Below are positions 1 to 6,520 of a DNA stretch of 11,493 bases, in pieces. Each line of letters begins with the position of its first letter. Position 1 is the first letter of the stretch. A program made the position numbers and the translations under genes. Source of the DNA: an uncultured Campylobacter sp. (GTDB lineage: Bacteria; Actinomycetota; Actinomycetes; Mycobacteriales; Mycobacteriaceae); the NCBI GenBank assembly GCA_943913625.1, contig CALTYW010000074.1, positions 1 through 11,493 of the forward strand, read 5' to 3'. Under the pieces are notes generated by a model, which worked only from the letters and a program-made list of their open reading frames with translations, did not search any database and was not told the origin of the DNA.

Positions 1-54
1 TTCATCACCGAGGAGGGCCGCGAGCAGCTCCGCGCCCTCGGGTTCGCGGTGTAG
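1..54 (+). CDS. C-terminal end of an unidentified protein (partial)
   Basis: An open frame runs in from the left edge and ends at TAG 52-54, encoding FITEEGREQLRALGFAV. Only 17 residues are visible. The string TEEGREQLRALGF resembles the C-termini of some periplasmic substrate-binding proteins and of some winged-helix regulators, which is too little to choose a family. A strong GC hairpin starts 14 bp after the stop, which supports this being a genuine gene end. Confidence 0.5.
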   Translation, partial: FITEEGREQLRALGFAV

Positions 55-67
55 AGCTACGCATAGG

Positions 68-98
68 CGGGCGGCGCGTCGAGTGACGCGGCCGCCCG
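68..98. terminator. GC-rich hairpin between convergent genes, probable bidirectional terminator
   Basis: The arms 68-80 and 85-98 pair over 13 bp with a GAGT loop (81-84) and one bulged G at 91. The structure sits between the stop at 54 (+) and the stop at 100 (-). On the + strand it is followed by GTTTAG, so there is only a short T tract. The position between convergent stops is the main support for terminator function. Confidence 0.65.
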
Positions 99-99
99 T

Positions 100-294
100 T
101 TAGCGCTTCGTGGTGTCCTCGCCGCCGAGCAGCCGCACAGCTACCGCCGGGGCAGCGGCGCCGAGGATCGCCATGGTGGTGAACAGCCAGTGGTCGAGTA
201 CGTTGGGAAACCGCTCCATCATGAAAAGCGTAGTTCCCGCCAACGCAATCGTTCCGCCAACAAGTAACAGTGCTCGCTGCAGCAGAGTCTTCAT
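100..294 (-). CDS. Small two-TM membrane protein, unknown function
   Basis: This 64-residue protein begins MKTLLQRALLLVGG. It has two hydrophobic stretches, about residues 5-26 and 34-56, separated by a short loop MMERFPNVLDHW, and ends in a charged tail GGEDTTKR, so it is probably an inner-membrane hairpin protein. I chose the ATG at 294 because a G-rich ribosome binding site (GGGGGG) lies 4 nt upstream. The frame stays open up to 360, but the added N-terminus would be polar and has no such site. A possible promoter lies at 335-364. It faces away from the ABC-F gene, with about 108 bp between the two starts. I do not recognise the family. Confidence 0.6.
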   Translation of the reverse strand: MKTLLQRALLLVGGTIALAGTTLFMMERFPNVLDHWLFTTMAILGAAAPAVAVRLLGGEDTTKR

Positions 295-334
295 AATTCC
301 CCCCAGTTTCAATTCCCCCAAAGTGCAGCTCCAA

Positions 335-364
335 CTTAAACCGTCCCTCCCGGCAGACAAACAA
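335..364 (-). promoter_or_regulatory. Candidate promoter for the small membrane protein gene
   Basis: On the minus strand TTGTTT (359-364) and TTTAAG (335-340) are separated by 18 bp, and the start codon at 294 follows after about 40 nt. The -10 match is moderate. No clear promoter for the divergent ABC-F gene is visible in the same gap; TAAGGT at 390-395 is a weak candidate. Confidence 0.35.
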
Positions 365-402
365 TTTATTCGCTCATCGACGCGCTTGTAAGGTGGCTAC
401 AC

Positions 403-2031
403 GTGATTGTGACCAATGATCTCGAGGTCCGCGTCGGGGCCCGCACGCTTCTCGACGCACCCGGCCAGCACCTCCGCGTACAACCCGGCGACCGCATCGG
501 CCTGGTGGGCCGCAACGGCGCCGGCAAAACGACGACGATGCGCATTTTGGCGGGGGAGACGGAACCCTACGGCGGCTCGGTGACCCGCTCGGGCGAGATC
601 GGGTACCTGCCGCAGGATTCGAAAGAGGGCGACATCGAGCAGACCGCGCGCGACCGCGTGTTGTCCGCTCGCGGCCTGGACCAGATCCAGCGCTCGATGG
701 CGAAGCAGCAGGCCATTATGGAAGAGACGGATGGCGCCGAGCGCGACAAGGCAATCGCGAAGTTCTCCCGTCTGGAGGAGCGCTACCAGGCCCTCGGCGG
801 CTACGAGGCGAACGCGGAGGCAGCGCAGATCTGTGACAACTTGGGCCTGCCGGAACGCGTGCTTGACCAGCAGCTGAGGACGCTTTCGGGCGGCCAGCGC
901 CGCCGCGTGGAGCTCGCGCAGATCCTATTCGCTTCCCGGCAGGGATCGGGCAAATCCCAGACCACGCTGCTTCTCGACGAGCCCACAAACCACCTCGACG
1001 CCGACTCCATCACTTGGCTCCGCGGTTTCCTGTCGAAACACGAGGGCGGGTTGATCATGATCTCCCACGACGTCGAACTGCTCGACGCCGTGTGCAACAA
1101 GGTCTGGTTCCTAGACGCGGTGCGCGCCGAGGCGGACGTCTACAACATGGGCTTTTCCAAGTACAAGGACGCGCGTGCCCTCGATGAGGCCCGCCGCCGC
1201 CGCGAGCGCGCCAATGCTGAAAAGAAGGCATCCGCCCTGCAAAAGCAGGCCGCGAAGCTCGGTGCAAAGGCTACGAAGGCGGCCGCCGCAAAGCAGATGC
1301 TTGCCCGTGCCGACAGGATGATGAACGAGCTCGACGAGGTCCGGGTAGCCGACCGCGTCGCCTCCATCTCCTTCCCAGAGCCGGCACCGTGCGGCAAGAC
1401 CCCGCTGTTCGGCAAGGGCCTGACCAAGATGTACGGCTCACTCGAGGTATTCGCAGGCGTGGACCTCGCGGTGGACAAGGGCTCGCGCGTGGTGGTCCTC
1501 GGCACCAACGGCGCCGGCAAGACCACGCTGCTGAAGCTGCTCGCAGGGGTGGAGCGCACCGACGGCGAGGGCGGAGTGGTTTCCGGCCACGGCCTGAAGA
1601 TCGGCTACTTCGCCCAGGAGCACGACACAATCGACGGCGACAAGACCGTGTGGGAGAACACCATCGAGGCGTGCCCCGATGCCGGGCAGCAGGATCTGCG
1701 CGGCCTGCTCGGCGCGTTCATGTTCTCCGGCGACAAACTGGAACAGCCGGCGGGCACCCTCTCCGGCGGCGAGAAGACCCGCCTTGCGCTGGCGACCCTG
1801 GTGTCTTCGCGTGCGAACGTGCTGCTTCTCGACGAGCCCACGAACAACCTCGACCCCCAATCCCGCGAGCAGGTCCTCGACGCGCTGAAGACCTATACCG
1901 GTGCTGTCGTGCTGGTCACCCACGACCCGGGCGCGGTGCGCGCGCTCGAGCCGGAGCGGGTCATCATCATGCCGGAGGGCGACGAGGACCTGTGGAGCGA
2001 CGAGTACATGGAGATCGTCGAGCTGGCCTAA
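403..2031 (+). CDS. ABC-F family ATPase (two ABC domains, no TM segments)
   Basis: This 542-residue cytoplasmic protein has the ABC-F plan of two nucleotide-binding domains joined by a charged helical linker. Family members act on the ribosome in translation control or antibiotic protection and are not transporters. Domain 1 has Walker A GRNGAGKT (36-43), signature LSGGQ (161-165), Walker B LLLDEPTNHLD (189-199) and switch His222. The linker (about 240-330) is rich in Arg, Lys and Ala. Domain 2 has GTNGAGKT (367-374), LSGGE (453-457), LLLDEPTNNLD (474-484) and His507. Every catalytic motif is intact, including both Walker B glutamates. The GTG start is preceded by AAGG 9 nt upstream. An insertion, GSGKSQTT (181-188), sits just before the first Walker B. 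Whether it has a housekeeping or a resistance role cannot be told from sequence alone. Its stop lies 17 bp from the stop of the convergent gene. Confidence 0.95.
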   Translation: MIVTNDLEVRVGARTLLDAPGQHLRVQPGDRIGLVGRNGAGKTTTMRILAGETEPYGGSVTRSGEIGYLPQDSKEGDIEQTARDRVLSARGLDQIQRSMAKQQAIMEETDGAERDKAIAKFSRLEERYQALGGYEANAEAAQICDNLGLPERVLDQQLRTLSGGQRRRVELAQILFASRQGSGKSQTTLLLDEPTNHLDADSITWLRGFLSKHEGGLIMISHDVELLDAVCNKVWFLDAVRAEADVYNMGFSKYKDARALDEARRRRERANAEKKASALQKQAAKLGAKATKAAAAKQMLARADRMMNELDEVRVADRVASISFPEPAPCGKTPLFGKGLTKMYGSLEVFAGVDLAVDKGSRVVVLGTNGAGKTTLLKLLAGVERTDGEGGVVSGHGLKIGYFAQEHDTIDGDKTVWENTIEACPDAGQQDLRGLLGAFMFSGDKLEQPAGTLSGGEKTRLALATLVSSRANVLLLDEPTNNLDPQSREQVLDALKTYTGAVVLVTHDPGAVRALEPERVIIMPEGDEDLWSDEYMEIVELA

Positions 2032-2048
2032 CATCGCTAGCTGGGACT

Positions 2049-2948
2049 TTAGAACGGGAACCTCAGGTCCTCCGCCGAAAGCGTGTAATCGGGGTGCAGA
2101 TCGGGGTGCAGGTCCCCATCGAAGATCTGCGGCACTGGTCTCGATGGCACGCTCGCGCGCTTGTTGAACTCACTGCGCAACCTATCGATGCCCTCAGGCA
2201 CAACGTCCACCACCATGATCGCGTATCCGTCATCGTCGCTGAGGCGCACCGACTCGTCGGCGAGATCCACAATGAGTGCGGGGCAATCGGAGGGGAAGGG
2301 AGACAGCGGGGCTTGCCCGTACTCGTCTCCAAGCATGATGCCCTCGAACGGCACCACGAGCGGGGCGGTGTCATCTGCGCACCATGCTCTCGAAAGCACC
2401 GAATCAATCGAGTGCGCCGACAAACCGCGAAGACTTTCCAGTAGGCCTGATGCGGCCTCGGCACCGTTGCGTGTGAAATGGATGTCCACACCCGAACCGT
2501 ACTGGCCGCTGCGTTTTTCGATGACCCTCACCGTCGCTCGTTCCGGAAGGGTATCCGCCCGGAAATAGGAGAAAGGCTTGGTGGAGTCCTGCGCAGCCTC
2601 GAATAGTGGACGCACTGCGTCGGCGGCGAGATCGCAGCGCATCTGCGAACCATTCCATAGGCGCAGGTGAACTTCTCGGCGGGCGAAGTCGATGGTGAGG
2701 GATTCGCTGTCCGGGGCCTCGAGAAACTCAAGGTTTGTGCTCGCGCAGTAGAGCGAGGAAGACCAGCAGTACGCCGACGACAGGATGTCCCGCAGACCCC
2801 GGGCAGGGTCACTGCAGTCAAGGTCGTGGGTGGCGATTCGGCGAAGAATGTGCTTGAACTCGTCAATCCCAGCTTCAAACGTGATGCCGATTGGATCGAC
2901 GTTGTCGCGTCGTGTGATGACGTTCAGGCGAGATCGTGCAGTGTACAT
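2049..2948 (-). CDS. Hypothetical protein, 299 residues, unrecognised family
   Basis: The protein begins MYTARSRLNVITRRDN and is soluble, acidic and Cys/Trp-containing, with no signal peptide, TM segment or motif I recognise. The pattern of short beta-like stretches, for example ADSESLTIDFARREVHLRLW-like and VIEKRSGQYGSGVDIHFTR, suggests a mixed alpha/beta fold. The C-terminus carries a short duplication, DLHPDLHPD, encoded by a 12-bp tandem repeat. I chose the ATG at 2948 because AAAGGGG lies about 6 nt upstream and a promoter candidate lies at 2988-3015. The frame is open to 3068, but the extra 40 residues lack a ribosome binding site. It lies downstream of the broken HNH gene on the same strand and has its own promoter. 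Codon usage and a complete frame support a real gene, but its function is unknown. Confidence 0.7.
   Translation of the reverse strand: MYTARSRLNVITRRDNVDPIGITFEAGIDEFKHILRRIATHDLDCSDPARGLRDILSSAYCWSSSLYCASTNLEFLEAPDSESLTIDFARREVHLRLWNGSQMRCDLAADAVRPLFEAAQDSTKPFSYFRADTLPERATVRVIEKRSGQYGSGVDIHFTRNGAEAASGLLESLRGLSAHSIDSVLSRAWCADDTAPLVVPFEGIMLGDEYGQAPLSPFPSDCPALIVDLADESVRLSDDDGYAIMVVDVVPEGIDRLRSEFNKRASVPSRPVPQIFDGDLHPDLHPDYTLSAEDLRFPF
2088..2111. repeat. 12-bp tandem duplication inside the hypothetical gene
   Basis: ATCGGGGTGCAG occurs twice back to back (2088-2099 and 2100-2111). It keeps the reading frame of the 2049-2948 gene and encodes the repeated LHPD-type units near the C-terminus. It looks like a recent slippage duplication. 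Confidence 0.85.
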
Positions 2949-2987
2949 GTTTACCCCTTTCGGTTCGGAAGTTTCGAGTAGCTTAAG

Positions 2988-3015
2988 CGTATAAAACGAA
3001 ACGCAACCAAAGCAA
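2988..3015 (-). promoter_or_regulatory. Candidate promoter for the hypothetical gene at 2049-2948
   Basis: On the minus strand TTGCTT (3010-3015) and TATACG (2988-2993) are 16 bp apart, in an AT-rich stretch within a GC-rich neighbourhood. The start codon at 2948 follows about 40 nt downstream, after a purine-rich ribosome binding site. Confidence 0.5.
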
Positions 3016-3044
3016 GAGTTGTCCACTAGAATGTGCAAGCCGTT

Positions 3045-3065
3045 CGCTGCGGGCACGTCGCAGCG
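3045..3065. terminator. Perfect 7-bp hairpin downstream of the HNH pseudogene
   Basis: CGCTGCG (3045-3051) and CGCAGCG (3059-3065) form a perfect stem with a 7-nt loop, 38 bp past the stop of the HNH pseudogene. No T tract follows on either strand, so it could be a terminator of the tract-less kind or a chance hairpin. Confidence 0.35.
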
Positions 3066-3102
3066 CACCTCGATAAGAGCGCGCGCACGGGTGCCCCCAA
3101 CG

Positions 3103-4663
3103 CTAGAAAGGCGGAAGCGGGTCTTGATCTCTAGCCCACGGCGGAGGTTCGACGGGCGATCGTGGGGGCGGGGGATCCGGCGGTGGTGGAGGATGCCGGT
3201 GCTGGATGCGAAGTCGGTTCACCGAAGAGTGTTGTGCCGCGTCTGTCGAGTTGAACTTCAGGTGCGGTGAACCCGGCTCTCGTATTCCAGCACGTCCAGT
3301 CTCTGAACAGACTTCGATGTGGCTGGTGTTACTGCGGTGGTCCATGTTGTCGTTGTTCATGCGGTGATGGGGCCGACACACGGCCGCAAGATTCGAAATG
3401 TCCGTGTTTCCACCCTTGAGCCACGACACGACGTGGTGGGCCTCGCACTCTGAAAGTGGGGCGGTGCACCCCGCCCACGCGCACACTCCTTGCATTGCAA
3501 GCAGCGTGATGCGCTGGGCGATGGATGCTGTGCGACGAGTCCGGTGCAGGTTCAATGGCATCCACTCGGCACCATCAATGGTGAGGACGAAGTCCGCGGT
3601 GTTTTCCATACCTAGACGCACTAAATCGAACACTGTGACGTCGATGCCTGTGTTGGTGGCGAACCGCGTCGTCGGGTCGGCGTCGGCTAACTGGTCCAAC
3701 GTGCAGGACACGACCACGGAAGCGCACCCGCCGCCAGCGGGCCGTTCGCATCCCTCGTAGTGCTGGAGCATCGCAATGAACTGGTCGTACCGACGCTGGC
3801 TCGGGGAGCGGTAATCCTCCTCGCCTTCAGGCAGGTTGGAGTTCGGGACTAGTCCCTTGTCTGACATTGCCTTCAGTAAAGCGGCGTGGCCCGCGGTCAA
3901 GGTGATTGTGGCATCGACCGTTCCGTTGGAATTCTGGTTGCCCAGCACAAGCTTGCGTTGCGCCATACCGGCGTTCGGGTTTGTCGGGTCGGCATATTTC
4001 CGGTTTTCCGATTCCACCCATCGCCGAACCAAAGCTCGGAGGTCCTTGACGCTGCGCTCTGGGGCCTCTTCCATTGCCTTGGCCAAAAAGGTGTGCATAC
4101 ACGCCCTTCGCCTTTTGTACCAGGCGGTCAAGCTCTAGTCGGATTGCGCGCTGCTTCTCCTCCGATACCTGAGCGGCGGCATTGCGGGCGTGTGCCTGGC
4201 GTGCCCGAGCTTCCTCGCGCCGCCGCTCCTCTTCCTGCTGGCGCTGGAAATCGTCATCAAGGCCCGCCCCAAAGAACTCGAACTCGACTTCGTGATCGCT
4301 TGCTGTGTCGCCGCCGTCATCTGCCTCGTGGGGGACTGCGGGCACGTCTTCAATATCAGGCTAGCCGAAGAACGCGCGCCCGCGGGCGAGACGATCGTAG
4401 GCCTCACCAGGTTCGATGCCGAGCTTTTTCTCCAGGTATGTCTTGGCCCATTTTGAGCCGACGGTGCGGCCCGCATCATCGCGCTCGGCCACGAACGCGA
4501 AGAACGCGTCCAGCACTGGCTTCGTGCGCAACGCGGCTTCGAGCTTCTCAAACGGCCCGCGCACATCATCGAACGCCACTGCCGAGGGGTCATCGCACAG
4601 ATCTTTCATTGCCAGGAGCGAATGCGTGATCGTGTCTACGTGGCGAGCGAGTTCAGCGTGCAT
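3103..4663 (-). pseudogene. DUF222/HNH endonuclease, broken by a nonsense codon and a frameshift
   Basis: Read through, this is a typical corynebacterial DUF222 protein with a C-terminal HNH nuclease domain. It begins at ATG 4663 after AGGGAGGG. Segment 1 (MHAELARHV to ARGRAFFG) ends at TAG 4363-4361. The same frame then continues PDIEDVPAVPHEADD through a charged coiled region to LELDRLVQKAKGVYAHL. Homology then jumps to another frame at a run of five T (minus strand; 4085-4089), resuming LAKAMEEAPERSVKDLRALVRRW. The total of 1561 bp is one base more than a multiple of three, as expected for a single inserted T. The HNH part (about 3364-3483) retains paired Cys (CAWAGC and VCRPHH), EAHHVVSWLKGG and SNLAAVC. 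The C-terminal tail is rich in proline. The enzyme would cut DNA, but its biological role in this family is unknown. Internal starts, such as TTG 4131, could still yield a truncated HNH-containing protein. Two independent lesions argue against a single sequencing error. Confidence 0.8.
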
Positions 4664-4734
4664 GTTCCCTCCCTTCGGCAATAGGTTCGAATGTGATTGG
4701 GCATCACCTTACAAACGCTGCCGACGTGAAATGC

Positions 4735-4762
4735 CACTATGTTTGAAAAAGAAAACATAGTG
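4735..4762. repeat. Perfect 10-bp inverted repeat, possible operator
   Basis: CACTATGTTT (4735-4744) is exactly mirrored by AAACATAGTG (4753-4762) around an 8-nt purine spacer (4745-4752). It lies about 70 bp upstream of the HNH pseudogene start. The low GC content and absence of a following T run make an operator or protein-binding site more likely than a terminator, but neither is proven. Confidence 0.6.
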
Positions 4763-4860
4763 TCAGAAAATGAGACACATATCACATATATCTGCGACAG
4801 GGTGGGTCACATGCGACGCATCAGTCGCAGCAGCAACAACCAACTGAGGCGAATATATGC

Positions 4861-4903
4861 CTCGGCGGTCGGATGCAATTCGTGGGTTTCTCGACTGGCC
4901 GAG
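4861..4903 (-). terminator. Weak hairpin just past the amidotransferase stop
   Basis: CTCGGC (4861-4866) pairs with GCCGAG (4898-4903), and GTCG (4868-4871) pairs with CGAC (4892-4895) after a small internal loop; the hairpin loop is 20 nt. It begins 7 bp after the stop of the gene at 4910. There is no T tract, so the terminator call is tentative. Confidence 0.3.
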
Positions 4904-4909
4904 AAGCAA

Positions 4910-5644
4910 CTACCGCCCGTACATTTCCGCGAAGTTCGCCAAAATCTGGTTGTTCCAGGTGAAATCGCCCGTGTATGCCTCGGCGATGTTGCTCTCCATC
5001 ACTTCCGCGGGCACGTAGCCGAGGTGAGCGTACAGCCTCAAACGAAATTCCAGCGCTTCAGCCGTGAGCTCCGGGTGGAACTGGGTGGCGTAGACATTGC
5101 GTCCCACACGGAACATCTGGATCGGGCACGCCGCACCGGACACGAGCACCGTCGCGGACGAAGGCACCGACGATAACGCCTCCTTGTGGCCGACGAGGGT
5201 GTCGAAGGAGGAGGGGAGGCCGTCGAGAAGCGGATCGCTCGTGCCTTCTTCCGTCAACGCGACCTGAATCAAACCGGCTTCCTCGGCATATTCGTCGCCA
5301 AGCGTGGCGCCGATGAGCGTGCCCACGGTGCCGATGCCGTAGCAGGCGCCCATGAGCGGGAAGTCGCGGTCGATGATCTCACGCACGAGCGTGCCAATCT
5401 CGCGCTCGACGCGCAGCTGCGTCTGCGATTTCACCTCATCGGAGTTATTGAACGGGCTACCGCCGAGTAGCACGCCGGAGTACGCGTCGAGGTCAACGTC
5501 CCCGAGGGGTGCCGACTCCACGCGGCGTTGCTCAATCGCTCCCTCTTCCAGCTGCATGCCAGCAGTGAAGCTCGCAAGTTCTTCAGCCGCAGCCTCGTCT
5601 TCGGGGCGGGTGCTGAGCAGGAGGAAAGGGCGCTTGTGTGTCAC
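4910..5644 (-). CDS. Class I glutamine amidotransferase domain protein (GATase1), paralogue 1
   Basis: This 244-residue stand-alone GATase1 protein resembles the GuaA-type glutaminase domain and related gamma-glutamyl hydrolases. The catalytic triad is visible: Cys101 in GACYGIG, and His190 and Glu192 in ATQFHPE. GVLLGGSPFN (58-67) matches the family's oxyanion-side glycine turn. No synthetase domain is fused or encoded nearby, so the ammonia acceptor or true substrate is unknown. I chose GTG 5644 (protein MTHKRPFLLLSTRPEDE). TAGATT on the minus strand (5652-5657) ends 7 nt before it, which fits a leaderless transcript, and no ribosome binding site is present. The frame is open to 5725, but that would run into the divergent gene. 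The protein is paralogous to the protein encoded at 9626-10354. The best-matching parts are the CYG, GH(K/T)E, CP(I/V)QM and ATQFH segments. Confidence 0.9.
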   Translation of the reverse strand: MTHKRPFLLLSTRPEDEAAAEELASFTAGMQLEEGAIEQRRVESAPLGDVDLDAYSGVLLGGSPFNNSDEVKSQTQLRVEREIGTLVREIIDRDFPLMGACYGIGTVGTLIGATLGDEYAEEAGLIQVALTEEGTSDPLLDGLPSSFDTLVGHKEALSSVPSSATVLVSGAACPIQMFRVGRNVYATQFHPELTAEALEFRLRLYAHLGYVPAEVMESNIAEAYTGDFTWNNQILANFAEMYGR

Positions 5645-5687
5645 CCGCACAAATCTAATGCACGCGTCCACGCGTACGATATTCGGT
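5645..5687. promoter_or_regulatory. Compact divergent promoter region with leaderless starts
   Basis: The 43-bp gap between GTG 5644 (-) and ATG 5688 (+) holds two outward-facing -10 candidates. TAGATT on the minus strand (5652-5657) lies 7 nt from its start. TACGAT on the plus strand (5675-5680) lies 7 nt from its start. They are 17 bp apart, so each occupies the other's -35 position. The spacer contains a direct repeat CACGCGT (5661-5667 and 5669-5675), each copy including the palindrome ACGCGT, which could be a regulator site. Neither gene has a recognisable ribosome binding site. Confidence 0.55.
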
Positions 5688-5936
5688 ATGACTAATACAA
5701 ACAGCGAACTCATCGGCACCATCAAAGACTCGTGGAACGCACTTTCCTCGGATCAGCGCACCCTTGTCGGCATCCTCGGCGCGGTCGACACCGTCGGCAA
5801 GGCAGTGGCGCTGTGGGACATGGCGCGTACCGACGAGCGCAAGCTCCGCGGCCCGAAATGGCTTTGGACACCCGTGATCGGCGCAGTGAACACCTTCGGT
5901 TGGCTCGCCTACTTCACGGTGGGCAAGAAGCGCTAA
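5688..5936 (+). CDS. Small PLDc_N-like membrane protein
   Basis: This 82-residue protein begins MTNTNSELIGTIKDSW. Its C-terminal half, ALWDMARTDERKLRGPKWLW then PVIGAVNTFGWLAYFTVGKKR, resembles the PLDc_N family (the membrane segment found before phospholipase D/cardiolipin synthase domains and in stand-alone small proteins). One clear TM helix spans about residues 61-78, and a weaker hydrophobic stretch spans 26-43. The basic end GKKR suggests a cytoplasmic C-terminus. I chose ATG 5688 because TACGAT lies 7 nt upstream and the longer open frame would overlap the divergent amidotransferase gene. Its stop overlaps the stop of the convergent membrane protein gene by 4 bp. Function unknown. Confidence 0.75.
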   Translation: MTNTNSELIGTIKDSWNALSSDQRTLVGILGAVDTVGKAVALWDMARTDERKLRGPKWLWTPVIGAVNTFGWLAYFTVGKKR

Positions 5937-6520
5937 CGCCCAGCCTCGCCGGCGTAGAACCGCACCCGTGTCACGGGTTCAGTTAGAGCCTTCTGCCACG
6001 GGTAGCGGTCGGGTGCGGCCTCAATCTCCACGGCCAGCTCCAACGTAGTGTCTGTCCCTGCCGGCCCGCCGACGGTGAGTACACCATCCGCGACCTCAAC
6101 GTCGGAGATGAATGTGCGCTCCTGCCGGCGCGCACGCACCGCCGAAGCTGGCACCGCTGCGAACACCTTTCTGCCGCGGCGCAGCACCGTCCCATCGTCC
6201 GTTATGTAGCTGGGACGCACGCGTTCGCTGGCGGTGAGCCCCCAAATGAACACCACCGCCCAGATGGACAGCAGCAGCGTCACTATCCGAAGCACACTCG
6301 GCGGTAGAAGTAGACGCAGCACTACCATCTCAACGACCAGCACGACGGTGAGCATCGCCACCATCTGCAGCCGACCCGGCGGGTGGGGCAGCGCCACCGC
6401 GCCCACTGGGATCAGCTGCTCGCCGCGAATCCACCGCCATAGGTCGCGGTATAGCCCGAGCTCGTAGCGTCCCATCCGGTACGCGGGGTGGCGCTGAGCG
6501 AAGCGCCAAACCCTATTCAT
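5933..6520 (-). CDS. Two-TM membrane protein with C-terminal soluble domain, overlapping the MerR gene
   Basis: This 195-residue protein starts MNRVWRFAQRHPAY. An N-terminal amphipathic, Arg/Trp-rich segment (1-50) precedes two adjacent TM helices (about 51-73 and 76-97). A soluble, beta-rich C-terminal region follows (about 100-190), with ITDDGTVLRRGRKVFAAVPASAV and later strands. The layout recalls bacterial PH-like membrane proteins, but I cannot confirm that family. I chose ATG 6520 because GGGAG lies 5 nt upstream; it overlaps the end of the MerR gene by 8 bp, which indicates translational coupling. An ATG at 6541 in the same frame is possible. The gene's stop TAG (5933-5935) overlaps the stop of the convergent small gene. 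Confidence 0.75.
   Translation of the reverse strand: MNRVWRFAQRHPAYRMGRYELGLYRDLWRWIRGEQLIPVGAVALPHPPGRLQMVAMLTVVLVVEMVVLRLLLPPSVLRIVTLLLSIWAVVFIWGLTASERVRPSYITDDGTVLRRGRKVFAAVPASAVRARRQERTFISDVEVADGVLTVGGPAGTDTTLELAVEIEAAPDRYPWQKALTEPVTRVRFYAGEAGR

Larger units (their letters stand above)
4664..4909. other. AT-rich intergenic region with several inverted repeats
   Basis: This 246-bp gap lies between the start of the HNH pseudogene and the stop of the first amidotransferase gene. It is clearly more AT-rich than its surroundings, especially 4735-4795. It contains a perfect 10-bp inverted repeat (4735-4762), a tandem CACATAT pair (4776-4789), a 6-bp hairpin TGCGAC/GTCGCA (4812-4829) and an imperfect GC stem (4861-4903). 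I see no convincing gene. It must contain the HNH gene's former promoter, but no clear -35/-10 pair stands out. Confidence 0.6.

Noticed and set aside
1389..2444. + strand open frame of 351 codons
   Set aside because: It lies in another frame of the ABC-F gene and then antisense to the next gene; it is Arg-rich and without motifs.
3052..3105. GGGCAC/GTGCCC pairing downstream of the HNH pseudogene as a terminator
   Set aside because: The inner part does not pair well and no T tract follows; the 7-bp hairpin at 3045-3065 is the better structure.
3164..3193. G-rich run resembling a G-quadruplex
   Set aside because: It encodes the proline-rich tail of the HNH protein on the other strand, and only two G runs are longer than two; coding bias explains it.
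3103..4131. HNH endonuclease as an intact 342-residue gene starting at TTG 4131
   Set aside because: The first dozen residues are out of frame with the family and the conserved N-terminal part is found upstream in another frame, so I treat it as the end of a broken gene. A truncated product remains possible.
4361..4681. Separate 106-residue protein
   Set aside because: It matches the N-terminal part of the DUF222 family, and the same frame continues beyond the TAG, so it is the first fragment of the pseudogene.
4739..5176. + strand open frame across the AT-rich gap
   Set aside because: More than half is antisense to the amidotransferase gene, the start lies inside an inverted repeat, and there is no family likeness.
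5352..5936. Longer version of the PLDc_N-like protein
   Set aside because: The upstream 112 residues are antisense to the amidotransferase gene and are Ser/Arg-rich; ATG 5688 with a -10 box 7 nt upstream is better.
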